DNA of 64,000 bases from Punctularia strigosozonata HHB-11173 SS5 (taxonomy: Eukaryota; Basidiomycota; Agaricomycetes; Corticiales; Punctulariaceae). Both the position numbers and the translations under genes were made by a program. Positions within the stretch are counted from its first letter, which is position 1. Every line of letters begins with the position of its first letter. Below the pieces are notes generated by a model. It saw only the letters and a program-made list of their open reading frames with translations, had not been told where the DNA came from and did no database searches. The DNA lies in the NCBI RefSeq assembly GCF_000264995.1, contig NW_006767442.1, positions 772,852-836,851 on the forward strand, written 5' to 3'. Shown here piece by piece: positions 24,124 to 33,554 of the stretch.

Positions 24124-24257
24124 GTATGACTGTATCTCTACATGTTCGACATATCATGTAAGGTTGTGAAGGAGCTTGCATGATACTGTTTCACCATCGG
24201 TGTGTGTGAGTTACAGTAATCTCAACATAAACCACATATGATACGGGGTCGTGAAGT
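24124..24257 (-). repeat. Tandem partial copy of the tRNA-Gly 5' half with its upstream flank
   Basis: 24175-24203 repeats the 5' half of the tRNA (acceptor 5' strand and D arm) with only two or three changes up to the anticodon stem, then breaks off. The sequence beyond it (24204-24257) resembles the flank of the true gene (24124-24172), including a shared block near the end (ATAT.AT..GG..GTGAAG.AGCT). The relic keeps an A box but has no anticodon, T arm or B box. Confidence 0.8.
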
Positions 24258-24585
24258 AGCTTTGTCTATCGCTGCCTGGAATCAACATTCAACAGCCCAA
24301 TCCGATTTCAATCCTAGCAACCTCAGCGATTTTACAGTTGGGCGCAGACCATCGTCACCCGCTCGGGCGAACTGCCGAGCATTCACACGCTAGCGATGCT
24401 TCCCTGCGTGATGCGTGGTAAGCAAGTGGTAAGCATCGCAAAAAGCACAAACAAATCAGTCCAGTCCTGATTGGCGAATCATAACTGACATAAAATATGC
24501 GGAGGACGATGCGGGATGATACCATTCAAGCACCAAACACGATCCCGCCTTCTCTCGCATAACCGCGCATAAATCGATAGCAACG
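24258..24585. promoter_or_regulatory. Upstream region of the NmrA-like gene
   Basis: No gene. An AT-rich block (ACATAAAATAT at about 24490) about 95 bp before the ATG could act as a TATA element. Confidence 0.35.
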
Positions 24586-25539
24586 ATGTCTGTGAACAAA
24601 GTCGCAGTTGCAGGCGTAAGGGTAGTTCGCTTTCATTCCTAGGCCGGCTAACCTGAACGTTGCTCGTAGGCTACCGGCAACATCGGCCAGGCTATCACCG
24701 AGCAGCTAGTCGCCGCCAAGTTCGACGTCATCGTCCTCTCGCGCTCCGAGAACCCCAGCAAGGTCCCCGCGGGCGTGGCCGTCCGCCATGTGGACTACGA
24801 CTCCGTCGAGTCGCTCACCGTCGCGCTCCAGGGCGTCGACGCGGTCGTCTCCGCCGTCGCGTTCGCCGGGATCCTGGGACAGACCAAACTCGTCGACGCC
24901 GCCGTCGCCGCAGGCGTGAAGCGCTTCCTTCCGTCCGAGTACGGGAGCGACCTGCGCCACCCCGCCGCGCGCGCCCTCTCCGTCTTCGCGCCCAAGGCCA
25001 AGGTTGAAGACTACCTGGAGACGGTCAGCGCGGAGCACCCGGGCCTCACCTACACGTTCGTCAGCTCTGGACCGTTCCTCGACTGGACCCTCCGCGCTGG
25101 CATCCTGCTCGGCGACGTCAAAGCGCGCAAGGCAGAGGTCTACGACGGCGGCCGCCTGCCGTTCAGCGCGACGACGCTTGCGGGCGTCGGTCGCGGCGTC
25201 GCCGCCGTACTGCGCCACCTGGAAGAGACGAAGAATCGCACGGTTGCGTTGCATGAGGCGGTCGTCAGTCAGGGCCAGATCTTGGACATCGCGAAGGAGC
25301 TCACGCCCGCAGAGGAGTGGACCGTCACGGAGAGCCAGTCGGCGGATCTGAAGGCGAGGGCGGACGCGAAGCTCGCCAAGGGCGTTTTCGACATGGAGGT
25401 CGCCATCTCGCTCATCAAATGGTCGACGTTTTCCGAGGGGTTCGGGGACGTGCACTTGAAGGGGGTGGACAACGATATGCTCGGGATCAGGCTGCTCTCG
25501 GATGAGGAGCTGAAAGCTATAGTGGCGTCTGCTTTGTAG
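24586..25539 (+). CDS. NmrA-like NAD(P)-binding protein (isoflavone reductase-like)
   Basis: Two exons (24586-24615, 24670-25539) give 299 aa, usual for this family of atypical short-chain dehydrogenases. The Rossmann dinucleotide motif is split by the intron: VAVAG, then ATGNIGQ, giving GATGNIG. Further marks are VVSAVAFAGILGQTKLVDAA, VKRFLPSEYGSD (the PSEFG block of PCBER/isoflavone reductases) and FVSSGPFLDW. The Tyr of classical SDRs is not used in this group. Members either reduce phenylpropanoid-type or other small molecules, or act as redox sensors; which applies here is open. It is convergent with TIM50, stops 126 bp apart. Confidence 0.9.
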
Positions 25540-25664
25540 ACATGGATCTTGGTGTATCTTGTTTTCTGATATATGGATGTTTGCTCAACCTTAACCTATG
25601 CCCTGCTGTCCGACGATAAAACTGAGAGTGGTGATGAATATGCACGTGCAGTACAGAAGCATCG

Positions 25665-27461
25665 CTACGGCGCCTTCGGCGCTGCAGCGGTGGCAGTCGC
25701 AGTCGCCGCAGCCTGAGATGGCCCAGAGGACTCTTGTTGCTGCTGAGCGGGCGGGCCGCCGGCACCAACTCCGAGCATCTTCCACAAGCTACCTGACATC
25801 TCCGCCTGCATCGCCTTATCCTGCTCTTCCTTCTCCTTCTCGAGCTGCGCCCTGTTCTGTTCGATCCAGAGTTGCTCCTCGCGGTAGGCACGTTGTGCCT
25901 CGGCGCGCTTGGCTTCGAGATAGGTCGGGGGTATCGGTGACGACTGAGCCTACAGGATTAGGCGTTGCATATTAGAGGGTGCAAGAATATCGCGTGCGTG
26001 GGTGTGTATGCGCTTACAGGATCGCTCGAGCCGCCGAAGAGGGACGAGAAGGTGAGCCGGCCGACGCCTTTGCCCGCGCCACTCGCCTTCCACTCCTCGA
26101 TATGCTTCAGCTTTGCCTCCGCCTCCTTCTTCGCGTACTCCAGCGGGATGTCCTTGCCACGGTACGCCTCAAGAATGGGGCGGACGTCCGCGGGCTTGTA
26201 TATGCCGATGGCTGAGAAAACGCAAGTGGATCAGATCGATATGAGTGGGGCACGTTAGGTTCTCAATCTCTTACACTCCAAGAAGGGAATCAGAGCGATA
26301 AGACCCTTGTCCTTGGGGTCGCCCTTCCATTTGGGAACAATGATCGCGTTCTCGGGGTGCGTTTTGACGAAGTCGGGATTAGTGTCGACGAGTATTACTT
26401 TTGACAGGTCACGATTAAGGTATGATAGGTCCTAAACATTGTTGGTCAGCGAATCATGGAGGACAAAAGCGCGTTGGAGTACCTTGACAACTTCGCCGTT
26501 GTGGGCGGTCATCGATTCGCGGAAGAGCTGGTAAACGATGTAGAAGTGATGGGGATCTAACTTGTCAACTATGGGGAGTGCGGTCTGAGGAGTAAGATAT
26601 CAGTCTGCTGCGTTCGAATGCTCAGCAGCGGCGAACACACATAATAGTGTTGAGATGTGAACAAAACGATTTCGTAAAATTGCGAAAGGTAGGCCAGAAA
26701 GTAGTCCACGCCGGGCCGCTTCGCTGTCCTCCAACCATGTTGGCGCTATCGTCACCATGAGTAAGTGCTGCACTGGAATACGATGCATGATACCTACATC
26801 CCATGTCGATGTAACGAGGAAGTCGTCAAGATCAATCAGCAAGGTCAATGGCTTCTGGTAAGGAGCGGGTAAGGGCGGCGGGAGAAGCTCGTTCCATTGA
26901 GGCTTGCTGAAGAACTATGCGGAGCGATCAGTCAGCTATAGAGCGCGAAGGACGTATGAGCTTACGTCGAATAAGTCCGTGAAGCGCGTACGCGCTCGTG
27001 CAGACCACGTTGACGGGGCGGTTTCGAGGGTCTGCAACCGAAAGTACAATCAGAGACGACTCAATCAACGAAGTAGTTCGACGCACTAGTCGTTTCGCCT
27101 TGAGCTCCTCTTCCTCCCATTCACGCCCCAGATAGACGCCGTACGCTCCTGCACCGAGAAGCAATGCCAGCAAGGACACGCGGCCATAGATCCGTCGCTT
27201 CTTCTCGATACTCGAGAGCGAGTCCTTCGACGACTTGGCGCCGGTCCGCTGCTTCTTGTCATCCTCCAAAGTCGACGTGAAGTCCAAGCTTCGTATTGTG
27301 GACGGTTGCGGCGTTTCTGGTGTTGGTGCAGGGGGTGTTGGCTCGGAATTGGAGGCTGGGGAAGGGGACTGCGACCCATTTGGAGGTTTGGATGCATAGC
27401 TGCGCAGCGATTGAGATACGGCGCGTGTAGGCAACCTACGGGCCAGCAGGGCAGCATGCAT
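25665..27461 (-). CDS. TIM50: TIM50, presequence receptor of the TIM23 translocase
   Basis: Tim50 in the mitochondrial inner membrane receives preproteins from the TOM complex. Eight exons (27461-27087, 27031-26966, 26914-26798, 26745-26641, 26584-26483, 26431-26275, 26211-26018, 25949-25665) give 466 aa. The N-terminus is an arginine-rich amphipathic presequence ([20 protein letters not shown]). A single membrane segment lies at about 91-111, then the FCP1-like domain: [64 protein letters not shown]. The phosphatase motif is degenerate (DLDDF), as usual in fungal Tim50, which is not thought to be catalytic. A Gln/Ala-rich tail ends it. Start: the ATG that exposes the presequence; the open frame further upstream lacks an ATG. 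Confidence 0.95.
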
Positions 27462-28146
27462 GACGGTGGCGAAGGATGAGCGCGAGCACAAAAAAGGTAC
27501 CCACGATCCCCACACCACAAGACCGAGGACGACCGACCCTACACTGACTGTGCGTCCGTGAACCTGGTTCGTCAGTTCAACTGCGAGAGCACTCTATGAA
27601 TATATACCAACATAATCCTTCAAGCTACTGCGTCTTGAGGTCTGGATGAGATCACTTCAGAATGCTGGGACGACCACCACCGTCATAACCGGTGGCTTTC
27701 TTCTTGGACGCCTGTTCAACGCTCATCACTCAATGCGTCGGCATTCGCCTTCTGTGTTCCTGGGTATATGTGTATCCGCATCCTGATCCTGTCTCATTGT
27801 TGGCCTGATGAGCAACTGCTGAAGGGCATTGTCTCATCTTTCTCGAACATCTCAAGTCTCAGGCGTCGCCGAATCTGCGTGGTATGCAGAGGTGCCCATG
27901 AAGCCACGCGATATATCGAGCCCTCACGATTATATGAAACGAGCTTGAGCAACGGTGGTAGGTACATGCACACTCGACCGCGTTGATGATACACGCTAAC
28001 CCCTCACGTTTTCCCTAGAGAGGAAGACCAGCTTGCGGGCGGCGTGTTACTGGGGATTCAGAACGGGGCCAGGTAAGCACAGAAACAAAGACTGAAAGAG
28101 CGCATCCGACTTTGCCTACCTCGTTCGGTTCTGGGTGCTCGCCTGT
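27462..28146. other. Intergenic region
   Basis: TIM50 promoter on one side. Short frames occur but none shows a domain or splice chain. Confidence 0.45.
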
Positions 28147-28386
28147 CTAGTTGCAGACAGCGCCACACTGGATGCACTGTCCGAAGCACTGCGAGCTCGT
28201 CATTAACAATCGCTCATCCACGCCCAGGGTTGTTAACATAGTAAAACGAACCTGGAAGAATCCCTCCGGGCACGCGTTGCCTGGGTTCGGCGGGCAGCCA
28301 CGAGAGACGAGCTCCTTTGCATTATCGATAGGAGTGGCCAAGCCTACGGCGGCGAGCGAGGCGATAAGAATGATCTGGAAGCGCAT
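28147..28386 (-). CDS. Small secreted cysteine-rich protein
   Basis: Two exons (28386-28252, 28188-28147) give 58 aa. Residues 1-18 are a signal peptide (MRFQIILIASLAAVGLA). The mature part holds six cysteines at positions 31, 39, 46, 50, 53 and 57, spaced C-x7-C-x6-C-x3-C-x2-C-x3-C, which suggests three disulfides. The 63-nt intron has good GT-AG borders, but it is a multiple of three and free of stops, so retention would give an 81-aa form. I know no family for it; small cysteine-rich effectors or wall peptides are possible. A TATA box upstream supports transcription. Confidence 0.66.
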   Translation of the reverse strand: MRFQIILIASLAAVGLATPIDNAKELVSRGCPPNPGNACPEGFFQVRFTMLTTLGVDERLLMTSSQCFGQCIQCGAVCN

Positions 28387-28459
28387 GATGGTAGGTTGTT
28401 CGTGCTTTGAATGTGGGCTTGTGTCGACTTGTTGTTTGTGAGTGCAGCAGGAAATCGCC

Positions 28460-28465
28460 TTTATA
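28460..28465 (-). promoter_or_regulatory. TATA box of the cysteine-rich peptide gene
   Basis: TATAAA on the minus strand (within GGGTATAAAGG), 73 bp upstream of the ATG at 28386. Confidence 0.5.
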
Positions 28466-29556
28466 CCCCTCGAAGGGTCAGTTATTCTTGGTGCACTCGA
28501 TACTCCATCATTCTCAAGAGGTGTCATTTGCGTCCGCAGCTCGCAGAGAGGGTTGGATCAATTCAATTCCGCGGTTTGCTCCACCCCGTTACTATGGACG
28601 CTATATCTTTGCAACTGTGCAAGGCCGGCCTCATCGTGATCCTGTGTCTAAATTCGAAGTTATCTATAGGCATTCAATGACGGCACAGCGCTTCGGAGGT
28701 GAGTCGCAGCTCGGCACGATGGGAGATTATACGCGTCGGCCTTCGTTGTTGGGTTGTGCGGGCACGCCTCTCGTTATATCAAGAGTTGGTGGAAACGGGG
28801 CGTACCGTGTGCGCAGCTCGTGGTGGGTCAGGCAAATTGGGGCACAGAACGTTCGTGAACCGTACTGCGACAAGCCGCATATCATGACCACACTTGTCCC
28901 CTGCATTCACGCATCGGCATCGGCATCAGCAATCAACGAAACTGAAGCTCCTTTACAGGTTCTCGGGATTCGGTCAGCGGGATCGTGTTGGACGTCCACC
29001 GAGTCTGATACAACTGAATTGCATTACGATTACGATATGCATTGCGATCAATGGGAGACAACATTCTCCGACGGCATTTTCCTAACCTTTTCCGGCAAAA
29101 ACTACCGACCCAAACATTATCCCCTTCGCTCCCGTCTCAGGTGGCTTCGTGATGCCTTGCGCTGTATCTCCTGCGTTCGGGTGTATTCCTGATCTCAGTG
29201 ATTCAGATCCCTGGGATTGGACGCTTCCCGTCATCAATTGGTTTGACCGGTGTGTCCAGTGCATTCGAGCCGTTATATGATGCTAACGCACCGTTGCCCT
29301 CAGGAGGTGCGGCCTCGTCGGCTGCGTTGAAGAGGAGTGGTTGCGAGTCTAGTCGCAGCCACGTCGCGCAAGCCCTTTTCGCTCTCATTCTTTGTCGGAT
29401 GGGACATGTTGTTTTTCAGCCCCGATTATCATATTTCTACAGCTAAATTCAGCCGCCACCAGTTTCAGGCCCCCGACTTGTGATCCGTGCCCGAAGGCAC
29501 TCGCGAAACACTCTACAGCCGTGCGTTGTACTATATTCGGGATTAGTCGACGTCGG
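28466..29556. other. Intergenic region
   Basis: About 1.1 kb with no supported gene. A plus-strand frame of 261 codons (28407-29192) overlaps it but begins inside the promoter and leader of the peptide gene and has no recognisable domain. Confidence 0.4.
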
Positions 29557-30003
29557 TCACCATCCTCTGCGCTCCGCCTCGATGCGCTCTCTTTCCCGCT
29601 TCCGGGCCCTGTATCTCCTACGTCGGGCCGCTTTGCCCGTTCCATACATTGTTGAGGGTATATAGGTTGGTTTCCAACTGTTACTTGGTGCCGTCCACAC
29701 GCTGGGCTTTACGCTCGACGCTACGTGTGGCTTGATCGCAAACTCGTACGATGGTGGCGCAGTATGGCACTCGGACACCTCATCGTCCTCGTCTGGACAG
29801 GCGGACACCGTCCCTCCGTTGCTAACGGGCAGCGAGTTCGCGTCGGTCAGTTGCATATGCGCATCTAGCATCGGTGACGTGGCTCGCGAATGATCTCTGT
29901 CCGCTACCTTCAGCAAAAGGGAATTCTTAATCTTCGTAAATCTTCCTTCACTCGCGTCGGGAAAAACACTTCGAGAATCGCCAAAGACATGATCCCCTTT
30001 CAA
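29557..30003 (-). CDS. Doubtful small basic protein just downstream of the dynamin gene
   Basis: An intronless frame of 148 codons starts 32 bp after the dynamin stop on the same strand. Its middle is acidic (CPDEDDEVSECHT) with PPSYEFAIKPHV, and it ends in a strongly basic coil (GKAARRRRYRARKRERERI). No family is recognised. It lies where the dynamin 3' UTR should be, so it may be a separate short gene with its promoter inside the dynamin gene, or an untranslated frame. Confidence 0.35.
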   Translation of the reverse strand: MKGDHVFGDSRSVFPDASEGRFTKIKNSLLLKVADRDHSRATSPMLDAHMQLTDANSLPVSNGGTVSACPDEDDEVSECHTAPPSYEFAIKPHVASSVKPSVWTAPSNSWKPTYIPSTMYGTGKAARRRRYRARKRERERIEAERRGW

Positions 30004-30035
30004 TACAGATCGTCTACGTGATCATACTCGGAGGC

Positions 30036-32873
30036 TCACAATCGAAGCTCGATCAGCTCCTTCTTCGCTAGCAGAAGTCTCTCGCGCCTTTTAGACAACT
30101 CCTCGCGACGCGTGGCCGTCAGTGGTGGCTCCTGCAGCAGCATCTTGCAGTTCTTGAACCCTTCCGGACCGCCCACTCCAAGGCCGTCGAAAAGTACCTT
30201 TTGCAATCCCCGTTCCAGCCCACGTACGAGGCCGTGGTCGACCGCCAGTGGGACAATATCGATGAATCGTTTATATGCGACTATGAGACGGCCTAAGTCT
30301 ATCATATTTCCCTGAGGATGTTTCGGTGACATACCTTGGTAGTAAGCCCTGACCTCGGCCATGATCTTGAAGGCTCGCTCCTCGGCATTAATCGGCAGCA
30401 GGCGAACCAAGTCCGTCGCCTTCAAGCCATCGAAACCAATCTTTGGTGCGGCGCCGAGCATTTGAGCGACGCCATCCTGGAAAGTATCGGTCACGAATCC
30501 AGTTTTCGGGGCCGTCCATTTTTGGAGTTGATCTGCCAGCGCTGAATTCTTCTTGTTCGCGATGCTCCGATAGTAAGTCAGGAACTTGTCCTTGTAATCC
30601 GTATAGTAGTGATTATTCAGGGTTAGCGGCGGGTCCTCAAGCTCCAGAAGCCACATGAGCTTTTGGCGTGTCTCCTCGAGGCACTTCTGAATGTGCTCGC
30701 AGACGATAGTGCTGTAAGGAGTTGTGCGTTAGCCCAGGCACGAGATAGATCGGGAGCACTCACTTCACTACGCTTTGTAGGCCGCCGTATTGATATTGCG
30801 AGAAATGGCGTTTTACGATGGCTTTTGCGTGTTCCGTTATGATGGTATCCACTTCCTCCAGGAATTCATCGACCGGTTGTTGCCACTTGCTAGTGAACCC
30901 GCGGACGTAGTGGTGAGTTACTACGAACGGGCAGTGGTCGGGGAATTCACGCGAAACTGCTCTAGACATGGATGGCATCAGGCCCTTGCTCGCATCTGGA
31001 CGAAGGCCCACTCACTGCGAAGCGCGCCGCATAACGTCATCGATGAAGATCTCGGTGCCATCGTTTGGAGGAACCTCCACGCGACCTTCTTCGGCCTCAA
31101 GGAAAGCAGGGTCTTGCAGAGACCTCTCCCTTGAGGCTGCTTCCTTCTTGGAGTATGGAACGAAACGAGGGACCGTTGCACGTATGTCTCGGCGGAACTT
31201 TTCGTGCAGAGGACGGATCGCCTGGATGAGACCATACTCGTCGGGAGTCCCTGCGATTTCATGCGCGATGTCACCAGAAAACGTGCTGAGCAGAGTGTAG
31301 ATCTCTGCGACCGGCTCGCTGGAGGGAGGCAATGGCAGTGCCAACAGGGAGGCGTCAGTTTTCTGCAATCCCTTCTGCAGCTCTTCGCGAATCTTTGGAA
31401 GACTGTCAAGCGGTCATTTGTCATCCCTAACCACTGATGAGCAGGACTGACGGAAAACATACCTTTTGGCGATGAGGTCAGATAGTGTCGTACTCAATTG
31501 TGGCACCAAATTGCTGGTCCGCAGATGTTTCTGATATTCGGCCTCGAGATCCGACCAAGGGTACTGGGTGGAGAAGAACAAGTCTTCTTTCACGCGAGCC
31601 TCCTTCCAAGAGATTCCCGCCTTTAAAGATTCTGTGTTGGGCTGTTTGACAGCGTACCAGCCGTTGACTAACGGCTCGCTGTCGTTCCTGATGAATGAAA
31701 GCCAGTGATCCTCGTCACCGGAGTCGATCCTGAACCAGGCTGTCAATGCGCTGAGGGTAATGTTGTGAATGCGGGTGCTTACTTGTCGGGTTTCGTAAGG
31801 ACACCTAATTCGCACGACAGGGTCAGGCACGGCCACTCGTAGAAACGCCTGAGACTAACCGATCGTTCGTTTGCCTTCAGGGTCGTGAAGCTTCGCCATG
31901 GAATACGCTCCTTGATTTTCAAAGTCGGCTGCGTATGCCAACCGTGAGATAATGTCTTCCACTGCCAACTAAAGACACTTACTCTCGCAAGTTACTGTCA
32001 ACAATATCAAGCAGCTCGGCGACTTGATGTAGCTCTCGACCAGATTCTCGACCAACTTGATGTCGGAATCACTGCCGGTAGCCCGGACGCTCACGATGAG
32101 GCCTGTGTTCCTCGGCGTTAGAATCCGCCAACAGGATAACGTCGGTTCATATCTACCAGGCAAGTCGACAAATGAGAGGTCGGCGAGGTCCTTGCCACTG
32201 ATCTGCAGGCAAATACTGTTCTTGGAAAAGGACACTTGCGAGTCGTCTGCATCTTCGTCCGCCCCGTCGAGATAGATCCGAGCTTCTTTGGCGGGGTTGA
32301 GAATGGCACGCTGGGCTCGCCGGAGTCGTTCTTCAACTTCCGCCTTATTAAAGATGGTCGGGCCGAAGGGTACGTTCTTGACTTGGCCCAAGGGTTCACC
32401 CCGCTCATTGTTCATGAAGCGTAGCGTGATGCTGCATTGCCATGGTTGCGTGGAGTATGCAAGCCGGCACTCTGTGGGGCATCTAGGCCATGCGTTTTTG
32501 GGTCAGTGATGAAGGCCTGGGCTGCAGTAAATATATTCACCTTGTGCATGTACCACTGGCCCGCGGCAAGGTGATACCGGAGATCGACTCGATGAGAGAG
32601 GATTTGCCCGCGCTCTGATTGCCAATGACGGCAATCATAGGGAGGTCAATCTCCGTCTGTACGCTATCACAAGACATACGTAAGCTCAAGGAAGAATCGA
32701 CAAGCACTCACAACCCCGGCGTCGTACCCAGTACTGTGCAGCCTATTGACTAAGTCAAGCATACGGCGCCGGCGTTGCGAAGAGGCGTCCTGAGGGTCGG
32801 ATAGCCCGACACCTGCGGTGTCCGAAGACGCCGAACTGGCAGTCTCAATGTCGCTCATAGGCGCCGAGTCCAT
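30036..32873 (-). CDS. Dynamin-like GTPase
   Basis: Large GTPase that assembles on and remodels membranes. Ten exons (32873-32712, 32656-32541, 32482-32157, 32102-31983, 31928-31860, 31804-31783, 31729-31463, 31402-31016, 30961-30764, 30711-30036) give 780 aa. All G motifs are present: P-loop GNQSAGKSS (residues 66-74), the switch threonine in SGTCTRCP, DLPG, and TKPD. The middle/stalk follows, and a GTPase effector domain closes the protein (FKIMAEVRAY, VAYKRFIDIVPLAVDHGLVRGLE). No pleckstrin domain is seen, as in Mx- and Vps1-like members. Exon 6 is only 22 nt. A 42-nt stop-free segment (30293-30334) has GT-AG ends and could be spliced out, giving 766 aa. Confidence 0.94.
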
Positions 32874-33554
32874 TGCTGTAGTGTCTCGTCTAGGGAGCAG
32901 TACAAGACGAGGTTAGCTATGCACCTCGTCGGTCCGCGAGCATTTGTAATGCAACTGAGAAGCTCTTGAACGAACGTGTTCACCACGAGCCGGTACATGC
33001 TGTCCCATGCTGTCGCCTGGTTTACTGATCGAGCTGGTCCAAGATGTTACGGCGCTCCGAGGTTATCGACGACGATCACACGCTGCACAGGCGCTGGAGA
33101 TCGTCCCCTTCCCGTCTGCTGCGCGTGTGCGTTCTGAAGGGTGATGAGGAGCTTGAATGGGCATGTCCAGTAGCAGTCCAATTGCAAGGATGTGAAAGCG
33201 GAAGGCGCGCAGATCTTAGCAGATCCACGTGGCGCGGATCTACCTCCTTCAACTTGCTCGTTCCGACCCTTCGGTGAGATTGCAGGACACAATGGCCGCA
33301 TGCCGTCAAAGCCCAGTTCAAGAAGAACACCACGCGTAATAATGATACACCGGAGTTATGCTACAATGCCGATTGGTATTATGGTAGTAATATGCATGCG
33401 TAGGCGATTCGCCGAGATTCGATCGGAAGGTGTTCAAAAGGTCAGGATGAGAACTCAGAACTCAGTGGGTTCGGGGTCTCTTCGACCCTCGAAATAGCTT
33501 GTCTCTGTCCGTGCAGTGAGTGTCACTCCAGAAATCCGTACAGTGGTGTTCCAC
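32874..33554. other. Intergenic region between dynamin start and UTP20 stop
   Basis: About 680 bp containing the dynamin promoter and the UTP20 3' UTR (same strand). No supported gene. Confidence 0.5.

Noticed and set aside
28407-29192. Plus-strand open frame of 261 codons
   Set aside because: Starts in the promoter of the Cys-rich peptide gene, has no recognisable motif, and its composition looks non-coding. Long but probably chance.
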